Below are positions 31,908 to 41,159 of a stretch of DNA of 56,044 bases, one piece after another (position 1 is the stretch's first letter; the number at the start of each line of letters is the position of its first letter). Below the pieces are notes generated by a model. The model searched no databases, was not told the DNA's origin, and saw only the letters and a program-made list of their open reading frames with translations. The translations under genes and the position numbers were made by a program. This DNA is from CAZJWR01 sp964549765 (lineage in GTDB: Bacteria; Zixibacteria; MSB-5A5; GN15; JAAZOE01): positions 1-56,044 of the forward strand of contig CAZJWR010000022.1 in NCBI GenBank assembly GCA_964549765.1. The letters are read 5' to 3'.

Positions 31908-33491
31908 ATGCGGTCGTTTACATTTTTTTGTATTGCTCTGATCGTAATCGGGGCACCGGCCATATCCGTCGGTCAATCCATCGGCTTCAGCCTGGAACGG
32001 GCGTATTTCATTGCGGGGCTCGACGGAGTTGACGAGGCCGAATTGGATGATATCGATCACGACGGTTTGCCTGAAATTCTTGTCCGCAGAAACAATCATA
32101 TACTTCTCTACTCGGCGAAGAACGACAGCGTTCTCTTCGAACGATTCCTGGACACGGCGGCCGTTGCCTACAGGATTGAGTTGGGCGATATCAATCGTGA
32201 TGCTGTGGCGGATATCGTCGCGGCCTGCATATATCCGATTTCAAAATGGGACGGCTATACCGATTCGGCGTATGCGATCGACTTTTTCGATGGAGCTCTG
32301 GATTATCAGCCGTCACGGCAATATAATTCGAATTGGGATCATGGATACTCATATTCCATCTTTAACACTTTCTATCTATCCACCGGCATCGCCAGTTTCG
32401 ACATACTCGATATCAATTCGGACGGATACGGAGAGTTGCTTGTTTCATATTGCAACAAGGTAACTGACTCTTCCTATTTGAATCAAGTATGGCATGCCGT
32501 CTATCCCAGTTATACCCGGGGTTTTTATTCATATCCCGATTCCCTCTTATGGTCACAATACTTTTACCTGACCGATCCCCGTGCCGTCCATGTCGACGAT
32601 GCACATTTTCTTGCAGGTAATTATCTCTATCGGGAGGGCTTCGGCGATTGGAACGGGGACGAGTCGTATACACGGCGGTCGATCATACTGTTCGATTCAT
32701 CGAGTTTATCGGCGTACGATCATGCCGAGGAGGCGAATCTGTCGTGCGCCGAGCACGGAGAGTTGCGAACGCGTAGCGATATCCTGGATCAGGCCTGCAT
32801 CGGTGACCTTGATGAGTCGGTTCCCGGGCTGGAGATGGCGGCCCGATATTCATATGAACTGGATTGTGTGCACACGGATCTTTCGTTTGAACGCATCTAC
32901 GGCCGCGATCAGCGCCTATACCACATAAAATCGCCGAATTCGCTCGAATTACTATGGAAAATCGATGGAATCGGATTTGATCAGCCGGTCTATTTGCCTG
33001 AATATCCGGGGTATTTTTTCGCATTTGCCGGTGGTCGCTTTGTCCAAATTTCCGGTGCCGACGGTTCCGAAGTACAGTCGACGACGGATATCCCCGCGGG
33101 CGACAAATGGTGGGATTATCCATACCATACAGATCAACCGTATCTCGTGGTGGTCAGCGGGAATACCGTTTCATTGTATCGGCCGGGGATATCCACTGAC
33201 AGCAACGATTCACCGCCGCCGCTGCCGTCGACACTGAGCCTCGGCAAACCGTACCCCAATCCGTTCAACGCCGCGCAGACAGTCCCGGTGACGATTGTAC
33301 CGGGCCATGACCTGACCGTCGACGTCTTTAATCTCCTCGGTCAAAAGGTCGAGACCATCTACACCGGCCGACCGTCGACGGCGACGCTGAATCTGACCTG
33401 GCGCGCCGACAACTTGCCATCCGGGGTCTATTTCGTCCGAGCGGCCGGCGACGGTAATATCGCCGTCGTGCGATCAATTCTCTTGAAATAA
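31908..33491 (+). CDS. Type IX-secreted FG-GAP-like protein, paralogue 3
   Basis: The ATG at 31908 is preferred over the in-frame TTG at 31887 because AGGGGAGG (31891-31898) precedes it. The 527 residues have a signal peptide (MRSFTFFCIALIVIGAPAIS), propeller blades with ELDDIDHDGLPEILVRR, LGDINRDAVADIVAACI and ILDINSDGYGELLVSYC, a Cys-containing middle region, and a sorting domain from LSLGKPYPNPFNAAQT to the final ILLK. It is the last gene of the cluster; a weak hairpin without a T-run (33490-33518) follows. The function is unknown beyond probable surface binding. Confidence 0.92.
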   Translation: MRSFTFFCIALIVIGAPAISVGQSIGFSLERAYFIAGLDGVDEAELDDIDHDGLPEILVRRNNHILLYSAKNDSVLFERFLDTAAVAYRIELGDINRDAVADIVAACIYPISKWDGYTDSAYAIDFFDGALDYQPSRQYNSNWDHGYSYSIFNTFYLSTGIASFDILDINSDGYGELLVSYCNKVTDSSYLNQVWHAVYPSYTRGFYSYPDSLLWSQYFYLTDPRAVHVDDAHFLAGNYLYREGFGDWNGDESYTRRSIILFDSSSLSAYDHAEEANLSCAEHGELRTRSDILDQACIGDLDESVPGLEMAARYSYELDCVHTDLSFERIYGRDQRLYHIKSPNSLELLWKIDGIGFDQPVYLPEYPGYFFAFAGGRFVQISGADGSEVQSTTDIPAGDKWWDYPYHTDQPYLVVVSGNTVSLYRPGISTDSNDSPPPLPSTLSLGKPYPNPFNAAQTVPVTIVPGHDLTVDVFNLLGQKVETIYTGRPSTATLNLTWRADNLPSGVYFVRAAGDGNIAVVRSILLK

Positions 33492-33559
33492 CCGCCGGTT
33501 CTCGCTATTTTGGCGGTTGAAATGGTCGGTATCCCGTGACAAATCGATAGGGGAGACGT

Positions 33560-34501
33560 ATGAAACGCCTCGTATATGTGATGGCTTTCGTCATTATCGT
33601 TTTTGCCGTGACCAAAATCGTCATAGGATTTTCCCATATTTCCTCGCAACTCGATACGATGGCGGCTCAATACGCACACGTGACTCCCGCCGCCGACAGT
33701 GTGGCCTCTTCGGATGGCGTCATGATCTATTACGACGTCAGGGGAAAGGGCTCTCCGGCGCTGGTTTTTGTTCATTGCTGGTCCTGTGACCGTTCGTACT
33801 GGCGCGAACAGGTCGATGAGTTTGCCCGCGAGAATACTGTCGTCACCATCGATCTTGCCGGGCACGGGCAATCGGGACAAAATCGTCAGGAATGGACCAT
33901 GCCCGCTTTCGGCGCCGACGTCGCAGCCGTGGTCAACAAGCTGCGCGTCGACAGCGTCATTCTCATCGGCCATTCCATGGGTGGGATGGCCATCGTCGAA
34001 GCGGCGCGGCGGCTTCCCGGTAAGGTCATCGCCCTGATCGGCATCGATTGCTATAACGATATCGGCGCGACCTATTCCGACGAGGATATCGAAGAATATC
34101 TCGAACCATTTGGGAAGGATTTCAAAACGGCCGCGTATGAGAAAATCGCGGCTTTGTTTCCAGAAAACGCGGATTCGGCCCTGAGAAACAGCATTGCCGA
34201 GGATATTAGTTCCGCGCCGCCGGAAATCGCCATACCGTCCTATATGGCGACCATGAAATATATAGTCACCGATCCAATCAAGCTTATCGCCGGGTTGAAA
34301 GAAGTGCAACTGCCGGTGCGAGGCATAAACTGCGATCTTTTCCCGTTGAACGACGACGGCATGAAAGCCGCGGTGCCATCCTTCAGTGTTAAAGTCATGA
34401 CCGGCGTCGGCCATTTTCTGCATCTGGAAGATCCGGAGAACGTCAACCGGTTGTTGCATGAAACGATAGCGGAACTGACGCCGGCATCGAGCGCGGAATA
34501 A
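33560..34501 (+). CDS. Membrane-anchored alpha/beta hydrolase
   Basis: The 313 residues start with one hydrophobic segment (about 5-22) that anchors or exports the protein, then an alpha/beta hydrolase core: oxyanion region VHCWSCDRSYW, TIDLAGHGQSG, nucleophile elbow GHSMGG (Ser139), and a catalytic His near 285 in GVGHFLHLEDPE. The fold covers esterases, lipases and haloperoxidases; the substrate cannot be inferred. GGGGAGA precedes the ATG. It lies six bases upstream of pabA, so it may share that transcript without being part of folate synthesis. Confidence 0.88.
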   Translation: MKRLVYVMAFVIIVFAVTKIVIGFSHISSQLDTMAAQYAHVTPAADSVASSDGVMIYYDVRGKGSPALVFVHCWSCDRSYWREQVDEFARENTVVTIDLAGHGQSGQNRQEWTMPAFGADVAAVVNKLRVDSVILIGHSMGGMAIVEAARRLPGKVIALIGIDCYNDIGATYSDEDIEEYLEPFGKDFKTAAYEKIAALFPENADSALRNSIAEDISSAPPEIAIPSYMATMKYIVTDPIKLIAGLKEVQLPVRGINCDLFPLNDDGMKAAVPSFSVKVMTGVGHFLHLEDPENVNRLLHETIAELTPASSAE

Positions 34502-34507
34502 TCCAAC

Positions 34508-35062
34508 ATGGCCATCAACAACGTTCTGCTGATAGACAATTACGACAGTTTCACCCGCAACCTTGAACACCTGCTGGCCGATCGCCTGCGTGTTGCGCCC
34601 TGCGTCGTCCGCTATGATGAAATCTCGCGGCTTGACCTGAACGACCATGACCTGATCGTCATATCGCCCGGCCCGGGCCGACCGTCCGAGTATCCCGAAT
34701 ACCGGCGGCTGCTTTCGTGCGAAACGCCGGTAATCGGCGTTTGCCTGGGGATGCAAATACTCAACGAATTATATGGAGGGACGACGGATCGACTCGAAAC
34801 CTGTGTCCACGGGAAAACCGATCATATCAGATTCGACGGTCGCAGATTCGAGGTTGCGCGATATCATTCGCTTTATGTAAGCCAGATAGCCGATTGCTTT
34901 GACGTAATGGCTCGAAACGACGACGGCATCCCGATGGCGATCCGCCACAAGTCGAAACCGCAGATCGGTTATCAATTTCACCCGGAATCGTTTATGACCG
35001 TCGAAGGCGGCTATTTTATCGACTATGCAGTGCATTTATTCACAAACGTTACCGCTTGCTGA
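34508..35062 (+). CDS. pabA: Aminodeoxychorismate synthase, glutamine amidotransferase subunit
   Basis: A class I glutamine amidotransferase of 184 residues that releases ammonia from glutamine for PabB. It has the NYDSFTxNL start, the oxyanion motif SPGPGRPSE, nucleophile GVCLGMQ (Cys79) and HPE (His158, Glu160). The same fold serves anthranilate synthase (TrpG); the assignment to para-aminobenzoate rests on the partner encoded downstream, which carries the PabB lysine. No ribosome site is visible, and translation is probably coupled to the upstream gene six bases away. Confidence 0.9.
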   Translation: MAINNVLLIDNYDSFTRNLEHLLADRLRVAPCVVRYDEISRLDLNDHDLIVISPGPGRPSEYPEYRRLLSCETPVIGVCLGMQILNELYGGTTDRLETCVHGKTDHIRFDGRRFEVARYHSLYVSQIADCFDVMARNDDGIPMAIRHKSKPQIGYQFHPESFMTVEGGYFIDYAVHLFTNVTAC

Positions 35063-36296
35063 ATTCCGCGGCCTCGTGGAGTATTTTGTCCGCAGCGGGA
35101 GGGCAGACCTATTTCTTTCCGGCCCCGGCTATCCGGGCGAATATATGAACTATATCGGCCTCGATATCGACAGCGAATTGACGCTGACGGGGGAGACCAC
35201 AAGGGAGGAAATATCCCGATTTGTTTTTTCGACAAAGGAACCGGTCTTCGGTTTCTTAAATTATCCGCTGGGATTCGCCTATCATCGCCTGACATCTTCA
35301 AAAACGTCATCATTCCCTTCATGCGTGATGCGCAAGTATAAGTACTACTTGAACTACGATTCGCAAGCAGCCAATTTGAATGTCTTTACAGGCGATGATG
35401 GTAGTGCGTTGCCGAACGAGATTTTGTCTCATTCGCAGCCTTCGCAATCGCAAAATGCGGTTCCGCCGCCTCGAATCGATGAAACACCTCGCCAATCGTT
35501 GAGCCGTGACGAATATATAAGGAGAGTCGGGAAAACCCTCAGCTATATACGCGACGGCTACATCTATCAACTCAATCTTTCGATTAAGTACACCGTCCCG
35601 GCGGTAAATTATGACACCGCCGGATTATTTTTATATCTCTGGCAAACCTATCCCGCGCCATTCTATGTCTGGTTTGATCTGGGACGATATCAGGTGTTTT
35701 CGACCTCGCCGGAACGGTTTCTCCGCGTCGATGGCGGCAATGTCCGGTCTGAACCAATCAAGGGAACGCTGGCCTTCGAAACCCTGACGCCTGACTTAAA
35801 GCGTTACTTGAGGGAATCGCCGAAGGAATCGGCCGAGCTGTCGATGATTGTCGATATGATTCGCAACGATATTTCGATTAATTGCGATTACGGCAGCGTT
35901 AAGGTCCATAATCATAAGTCGATATTCGCCGTCGACAATCTGCTCCAGATGTACTCGACCGTCACCGGGAAGCTGAAAATGGGAAGAACGTGCCTGGATC
36001 TGCTTCTGGACGCGTTTCCCGGTGGCTCGATCACCGGCTGTCCCAAGCGAAAGGCAATTGAAATTATCGATCACTTAGAACCGCACGTACGGGACAGCTA
36101 TTGCGGGAGTTTCTTCAGGATGGACGGCGCTAGCTTGATGGATTCGTCAATTACTATCCGAACGGGCTATTATGATAAGCAGGAAACTGAGTTGAGTTTT
36201 TTTGCCGGTAGCGGGATAGTCGCCGATTCGGACCCGGAGAGGGAGTACGAGGAGACCACCGCCAAGGCCGGGAAATTCTTAAAAGCGCTTGGCTAA
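35025..36296 (+). CDS. pabB: Aminodeoxychorismate synthase component I
   Basis: The 423 residues comprise an N-terminal domain and the chorismate-binding domain (about 160-420). The motif PIKGT (244-248) places Lys246 at the position of the PabB nucleophile that attacks C2 of chorismate; anthranilate synthases have PIAGT. The C-terminal block PGGSITGCPKRKAIEIIDHL and SITIRT are also PabB-like. Together with PabA it makes 4-amino-4-deoxychorismate for folate synthesis. The start overlaps pabA by 38 bases without an SD. No pabC lyase gene lies beside it. Confidence 0.92.
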   Translation: MQCIYSQTLPLAEFRGLVEYFVRSGRADLFLSGPGYPGEYMNYIGLDIDSELTLTGETTREEISRFVFSTKEPVFGFLNYPLGFAYHRLTSSKTSSFPSCVMRKYKYYLNYDSQAANLNVFTGDDGSALPNEILSHSQPSQSQNAVPPPRIDETPRQSLSRDEYIRRVGKTLSYIRDGYIYQLNLSIKYTVPAVNYDTAGLFLYLWQTYPAPFYVWFDLGRYQVFSTSPERFLRVDGGNVRSEPIKGTLAFETLTPDLKRYLRESPKESAELSMIVDMIRNDISINCDYGSVKVHNHKSIFAVDNLLQMYSTVTGKLKMGRTCLDLLLDAFPGGSITGCPKRKAIEIIDHLEPHVRDSYCGSFFRMDGASLMDSSITIRTGYYDKQETELSFFAGSGIVADSDPEREYEETTAKAGKFLKALG

Positions 36297-36399
36297 ATCC
36301 CGCCCACCATGTCCCATAAGATATATTATGTCTACTATCGTATGCCAGAACATATGTCCCGTGGCGTTTCCTAGGATTCTGCATCGCTACTGCAACCAT

Positions 36400-37137
36400 C
36401 TAATTGGAGTCTATTACCTGACCGCTGCCTGTAATAACCGTGTTTATCGTCGGATACCCTTTGTAATAGACCGAACCGCTGCCCGATATGGTCACGTCCA
36501 GCCGACGAAACGCGGTCACTTCTGCATTTCCGGCGCCTTCAAGGATAATCACGGTCGTGTCCGTAAGGAAATTAAACGACGAAATAAACGCGTCCGCTTC
36601 CATCGTGCAGGTGTGTTTTCCGGCCGACCCCGTCAGTACCATACTGAATACACCGTTTCCCGTCGATGTCAACCTGCCAACGTTAAGATCCAGATTGACG
36701 CTGCCTACACCGTCGACGGATACACTCACATCGTCGGCGACGAATTGATTTAACGACGTCACCGTTCCGACGCCGTTGAGATCGATTGCCTCAAGGTCAG
36801 TCATCGTCAATTTGACCGTCAGATCGTAATCCGTTAGTGAAACGTCATGTGGCCGGAAAATAACGAGGCGATTTCCGGATACCGAGGTCTGAATATATTG
36901 CAGGATATTATCGTCTACGGTCAACGAGCAGATATTGGAGGCGCCGGAAGTTATCGTAATCTGACCGACCATATTCATTTCTACGGAATTGAAATCACCG
37001 ACACTGCGATACGCCGTCGTCATAACCCCGGATCCCTTAACTGTTGAAATTGAGGTCGGGCCGTCATCGTCATCGTCGCAGCCTGTAAATGGAAGTACTG
37101 TCAACACGAAGAGCGCCCAAATCAGATTACGAATCAT
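36400..37137 (-). CDS. DUF2807 lipoprotein (GIN domain, putative adhesin)
   Basis: The 245 residues have a lipoprotein signal (LPFTGC, Cys20) followed by five Asp, then a DUF2807 beta-solenoid: GSGVMTTAYRSVGDFNSVEM, VTVDDNILQ-type strand, and repeating Gly-rich strands (DLNGVGTVTS, SVDGVGSVN, LEGAGNAEV, ISGSGSVYYKG, ITGSGQV). DUF2807 proteins are common in Bacteroidota-like lineages and are described as putative auto-transporter adhesin heads; the function is unproven. It converges with pabB and stands alone, with GAGGC before the ATG. Confidence 0.88.
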   Translation of the reverse strand: MIRNLIWALFVLTVLPFTGCDDDDDGPTSISTVKGSGVMTTAYRSVGDFNSVEMNMVGQITITSGASNICSLTVDDNILQYIQTSVSGNRLVIFRPHDVSLTDYDLTVKLTMTDLEAIDLNGVGTVTSLNQFVADDVSVSVDGVGSVNLDLNVGRLTSTGNGVFSMVLTGSAGKHTCTMEADAFISSFNFLTDTTVIILEGAGNAEVTAFRRLDVTISGSGSVYYKGYPTINTVITGSGQVIDSN

Positions 37138-37212
37138 GTTGAGCCTCCTGGTATCATTGTGTGTCTCTGCTGTGATATTGTAATAATATGGGGCTAAACA
37201 GGGTATGACAAG

Positions 37213-37256
37213 TCAAAAAATAGCCCGAAGGGGGCGCGATTGTCACTCCTCCGGGC
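37213..37256 (-). terminator. Terminator of leuS
   Basis: On the minus strand GCCCGGAGG pairs with CCTTCGGGC (nine pairs, one wobble) across a 16-base loop, followed by six T. It lies 24 bases after the leuS stop. Confidence 0.75.
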
Positions 37257-37280
37257 CTTTTGGGCATTTGTTTCAGGAAT

Positions 37281-39767
37281 TTACTTCACGACCAAATTGA
37301 CCAGCCTACCCGGAACATATATCTCCTTTACAACCTGCTTTGCCGACAGATGCGGCATGACCTTGCGGTCGTTTTTGGCCGTTTCGATGATCATTTCCTT
37401 GTCCGCCTCGGCCGAAACCACGATCTCGCCGCGTAATTTACCGTTTACCTGCACAGCGATCATGATCGTGTCGGCTATTATCGCCTCCGGATCGAATTTC
37501 GGCCACGCCGAATTGAATATCGAGTACGCCTGCCCGGCGATTCCCCACATTTCCTCGGCCAGACACGGCGCCATCGGCGAAATCAGTTGCACCAGCTTCA
37601 ATATACAATAATCGACCAGTTTCGGTTTGAGCTTTTCGACGTCGAATTCGTTTATGAATTTCATGAGCGCCGCAATGACAGTGTGAAACTGCATCCGTTC
37701 AATGTCATACGTGGCCGATTTAATTGTCTGGTTTAATCGGACATAGGCCCGAAACTCATCCAGGTCCAAATCGTCTTTCTTAAAGTAACGCTTTAAATCA
37801 ACCCGTTCGCCGGAAATTAAATCGACCAGCGGGAAAAAGCGGTTGGCGACGAACCGAGTCATGGTTTCGATCATATCGTGAGTCCAGTTGAGCGCCACGT
37901 TCGACGGCCCCTTGAAAAACATCGCCAGCCGGCTGATATCGCCTCCGTCGTTTTCGATCAGGCCGATCGGGCTGATCACGTTGCCGATCCGTTTGGACAT
38001 TTTTCGGCCTTGCTCGTCGTTGACCATGCCATGATTGAACAGCCGCTCGGCTGGTTCCTCGACTCCGAGCAAACCGATATCCTTGAGGAATTTCGTGAAA
38101 AACCGGAAATAGATCAGATGGCCGACGGCGTGCTCGGCGCCGCCGATATACATATCGATCGGCAGCCAGGCATCGGCGGCCTGGCGGCTGAACGGCAAAT
38201 GCTCATTGTGCGGGTCGAGATACCGCAGGAAATACCACGAGGAACAAATGAACGTATCCATCGTATCGGCATCCCGAACGGCCTCTCCCCCGCATTTGGG
38301 GCAGATTACGTTCATAAATTCAGGGACATCCGCCAGCGGCGACCTTCCCTTCGGCAGATAGTTTTTCACCTCCGGCAAAATAACCGGCAGATCGTCGTCG
38401 GGAACCCGAACCGGCCCGCAGGATGGGCAGTGAATAATCGGAATCGGCGTGCCCCAGTATCTTTGGCGCGAAATCAGCCAGTCGCGCAAACGATAATTGA
38501 TCCGCGCCCGCCCGATACCTTCGCTTTCGGCATATTTTATCGTTTCCGGGATGGCCTTATCGGCGGGCGTGCCGTCAAATCGTTCCGAATTCACCATCTC
38601 GCCCGGATCGATATACGCTTCGGTCATCTCGTCCGGCTTTAGTTCGACCCCGTCGGCCGTTCTTATTACAACCTTGATGGGCAACGCGTATTTCCGCGCG
38701 AACTCAAAGTCCCGTTGGTCATGGGCCGGCACCGCCATGACGACGCCGGTGCCGTAGCCAGCCAGGACATAACCAGCGACCCAGAGCTGCACTTTCTCGC
38801 CGTTAAATGGGTTTACCGCATAGCACCCAGTGAAAACGCCGTCTTTTTCCTCGCCTGCAGCCCGCTCCACTTCGGTCTTTTTCTTGGCTTTTTCGATATA
38901 TGCGTCGACATCGGCGCGACGATCTTCGGGAATATTGAGTTTTTTCAGTACATCAGATTCCGGTGCGAGCGCCATATAGGTCACGCCGTACACCGTATCC
39001 GGCCGGGTGGTGAAGATCGGCAGTTTCTCGCCGCTGTCCTCGATTGTAAAGTCGATCTCACAGCCCTTACTGCGGCCGATCCATTCGCGCTGTATCGCCT
39101 TGATCGAATCCGGCCATCCCGGCATATCGTCGAGGGAATCGACCAGGCGGTCGGCGAAGTCGGTGATTTTCAGGAACCACTGCTCCAGTTCGCGGATTTC
39201 CACCAGCGAATCGTCCCGCTCGCATCGGCCGTCGATCACCTGCTCGTTGGCCAGGACGGTATTGCACTGATTGCACCAATTGACTTTCGCCTTTTTACGG
39301 TAGGCCAGGCCGCGGTCGAACATCTGGAGGAAAATCCACTGCGACCAGCGGTAATAATCAGGCTGACACGAAATGACCTCGCGGCTCCAGTCGAACGAAA
39401 TCCCGACTTTTTTCAAAGTGCTCCGCGAGATCTCGATGTTGTGCAGCGTCCATTCCTTCGGTGGCTTGCTATGGTTGATGGCGGCGTTTTCCGCCGGGAG
39501 GCCGAAGGCGTCCCAGCCGAAGGGGTGCAACACCTGGTGGCCGTTCATCATTTTGTATCGGACGACGGCGTCACCGATAGTGTAGTTGCGGAAATGCCCC
39601 ATGTGAATATCGCCCGAGGGATAGGCGAACATCACCAGGATATAATATTTCCTTTCGGGATTATCGGGCGCGCGGAAAATATTCGTTTCATCCCATTTCG
39701 CGCGCCATTTATCCTCAATCGTCTTGAAATCGTAGGCGATCGGCTTTTGGCCCGATTTCTTTTCCAT
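37281..39767 (-). CDS. leuS: Leucyl-tRNA synthetase
   Basis: The 828-residue class I synthetase charges tRNA-Leu. It has HMGH (55-58), the CP1 editing domain with TTRPDTVYGVTYMALAPE and GYGTGVVMAVPAHDQRD (removing mischarged residues), zinc-type CPSCG and CPKCG pairs in the leucine-specific insert, and the activation loop KMSKR near residue 589 in place of the usual KMSKS. GGAGG precedes the ATG. It is the second gene of an asnS-leuS pair (13-base gap) and ends at its own terminator. Confidence 0.97.
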   Translation of the reverse strand: MEKKSGQKPIAYDFKTIEDKWRAKWDETNIFRAPDNPERKYYILVMFAYPSGDIHMGHFRNYTIGDAVVRYKMMNGHQVLHPFGWDAFGLPAENAAINHSKPPKEWTLHNIEISRSTLKKVGISFDWSREVISCQPDYYRWSQWIFLQMFDRGLAYRKKAKVNWCNQCNTVLANEQVIDGRCERDDSLVEIRELEQWFLKITDFADRLVDSLDDMPGWPDSIKAIQREWIGRSKGCEIDFTIEDSGEKLPIFTTRPDTVYGVTYMALAPESDVLKKLNIPEDRRADVDAYIEKAKKKTEVERAAGEEKDGVFTGCYAVNPFNGEKVQLWVAGYVLAGYGTGVVMAVPAHDQRDFEFARKYALPIKVVIRTADGVELKPDEMTEAYIDPGEMVNSERFDGTPADKAIPETIKYAESEGIGRARINYRLRDWLISRQRYWGTPIPIIHCPSCGPVRVPDDDLPVILPEVKNYLPKGRSPLADVPEFMNVICPKCGGEAVRDADTMDTFICSSWYFLRYLDPHNEHLPFSRQAADAWLPIDMYIGGAEHAVGHLIYFRFFTKFLKDIGLLGVEEPAERLFNHGMVNDEQGRKMSKRIGNVISPIGLIENDGGDISRLAMFFKGPSNVALNWTHDMIETMTRFVANRFFPLVDLISGERVDLKRYFKKDDLDLDEFRAYVRLNQTIKSATYDIERMQFHTVIAALMKFINEFDVEKLKPKLVDYCILKLVQLISPMAPCLAEEMWGIAGQAYSIFNSAWPKFDPEAIIADTIMIAVQVNGKLRGEIVVSAEADKEMIIETAKNDRKVMPHLSAKQVVKEIYVPGRLVNLVVK

Positions 39768-39780
39768 GGCAAACCTCCAA

Positions 39781-41076
39781 TCAGGGATACAGTCTTGTAA
39801 TCAATCTCGGGAACGGAATAGTCTCCCGGAGATGGTGGATACCGCAAATCCAGGTAATTGTCCGTTCGATGCCAAGACCGAAGCCGGCATGAGGTACGGA
39901 ACCGTATTTTCTCAGATCGAGATACCATCCGTAGGTCTCTTCCGGCAGGTTTTCCTCCCTGATTCGATTCAGGAGTTTGTCATAATCGTCTTCGCGCTGC
40001 GAACCGCCGATAATCTCACCGTACCCTTCCGGCGCCAGTAAATCGGCGCACAGCACCGTCTCCGGATTATCGGGGTTTTCCTTCATGTAGAACGCCTTGG
40101 CGTGCTTGGGGTAATTGACAACGAATACCGGCCGGTCGTATCGGTTGGACAGTATCGTCTCATCCTCAGCGCCCAGATCTTCGCCCCATTTGATTTCCGA
40201 TCCGTTTTCCTGCAGAATCTTTATTGCCTCGCCATAATCCAGGCGCGGAAACGGCGTTTTGATCGCCTCCAATCTGGACAAATCGCGTTCGAGCTTTTCC
40301 AGATGCTCTTTGCATGTTTCCAACACCCAATGCACGACGAACGCGAGCATATCTTCCTGTATCTTCAGGCTGCAATCGTGATCGCAATACGCCATTTCGC
40401 CTTCGATCATCCAGAATTCGGTCAGGTGCCGCCGCGTCATCGATTTCTCGGCCCGGAAGGTCGGCCCGAAACAAAAGACATTGCGCAACGCCATGCAAGC
40501 GGCTTCGAGGTATAACTGGCCGGTTTGCGCCAGGTACGCCTTACCCATCTTGAAATACTCGGTGGAAAAAAGCGTCCCGGCCTCTTCCCCGATCGAACCG
40601 GTCAATATCGGCGAATCGATCAGCACAAAAGTGCGATCATAGAAAAACTTCCGGATCGCCCAGATAATCTGGTTGCGGATGTGCATGATCGCATACTGCC
40701 GGGACGACCGCAGCCATAGGTGCCGGTTGTTGAGTAGAAAATCGACGCCGTGCTCTTTTTTGGTAATCGGATATTCATCGGCGATCTGCACGATCTCGAT
40801 ATTCGTCACCGTCAATTCATATCCGCCCGGCGCGCGGGAATCTTCGCGGACCGTCCCGGTTACATACAGCGAACTCTCCTGGGTCAGGTTATCATAGAGG
40901 GCGAATACTGCCTCGGGGACTTCCTTTTTGACCACGACGGCCTGTACGATACCGGTGCCGTCGCGCACCAGCACAAAATGGATTTTCCCGCCGGACCGTT
41001 TGTTGTAAAGCCATCCCGACAGGCGTACTTCCTGCCCGACATAATCTTTGAGCTGACTAATCGTCGTATCAATCAT
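39781..41076 (-). CDS. asnS: Asparaginyl-tRNA synthetase
   Basis: A class II synthetase of 431 residues. It has an OB-fold anticodon-binding domain (about 15-105, VRLSGWLYNKRSGGK...FVLVRDG) and a catalytic core with SPILTGSIGEEAGTLF, motif 2 FGPTFRAEKSMTRRHLTEFW, and motif 3 GFGLGIERTITWI. The AsnRS-type EAGTLF and FRAEKSMTRRHLTEF segments separate it from AspRS. Its presence implies direct Asn-tRNA charging. It has its own promoter and an AGGAGCG site, and leads into leuS. Confidence 0.95.
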   Translation of the reverse strand: MIDTTISQLKDYVGQEVRLSGWLYNKRSGGKIHFVLVRDGTGIVQAVVVKKEVPEAVFALYDNLTQESSLYVTGTVREDSRAPGGYELTVTNIEIVQIADEYPITKKEHGVDFLLNNRHLWLRSSRQYAIMHIRNQIIWAIRKFFYDRTFVLIDSPILTGSIGEEAGTLFSTEYFKMGKAYLAQTGQLYLEAACMALRNVFCFGPTFRAEKSMTRRHLTEFWMIEGEMAYCDHDCSLKIQEDMLAFVVHWVLETCKEHLEKLERDLSRLEAIKTPFPRLDYGEAIKILQENGSEIKWGEDLGAEDETILSNRYDRPVFVVNYPKHAKAFYMKENPDNPETVLCADLLAPEGYGEIIGGSQREDDYDKLLNRIREENLPEETYGWYLDLRKYGSVPHAGFGLGIERTITWICGIHHLRETIPFPRLITRLYP

Positions 41077-41108
41077 GTTGCGCTCCTGTGCGATCCCTTA
41101 AAACCGGC

Positions 41109-41137
41109 ATAATAGGAAAAACCAACGTTTATATCAA
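41109..41137 (-). promoter_or_regulatory. Promoter of asnS-leuS
   Basis: On the minus strand TTGATA (41132-41137), a 17-base spacer and TATTAT (41109-41114) place the start near 41102, about 26 bases before the asnS ATG. Confidence 0.7.
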
Positions 41138-41159
41138 GAGTTTTCGGTGGCGGCGGATT

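Noticed and set aside
33490..33518. Terminator after the type IX cluster
   Set aside because: A 7-bp stem exists, but the loop is 15 bases and no T-run follows; it is too weak to call.
33428..34756. 442-codon minus-strand frame over the hydrolase and pabA
   Set aside because: It is antisense to two genes with conserved catalytic motifs and has no ribosome site or recognisable domain.
38715..39800. 361-codon plus-strand frame over leuS
   Set aside because: It is antisense to the catalytic half of leuS and shows no family motif.
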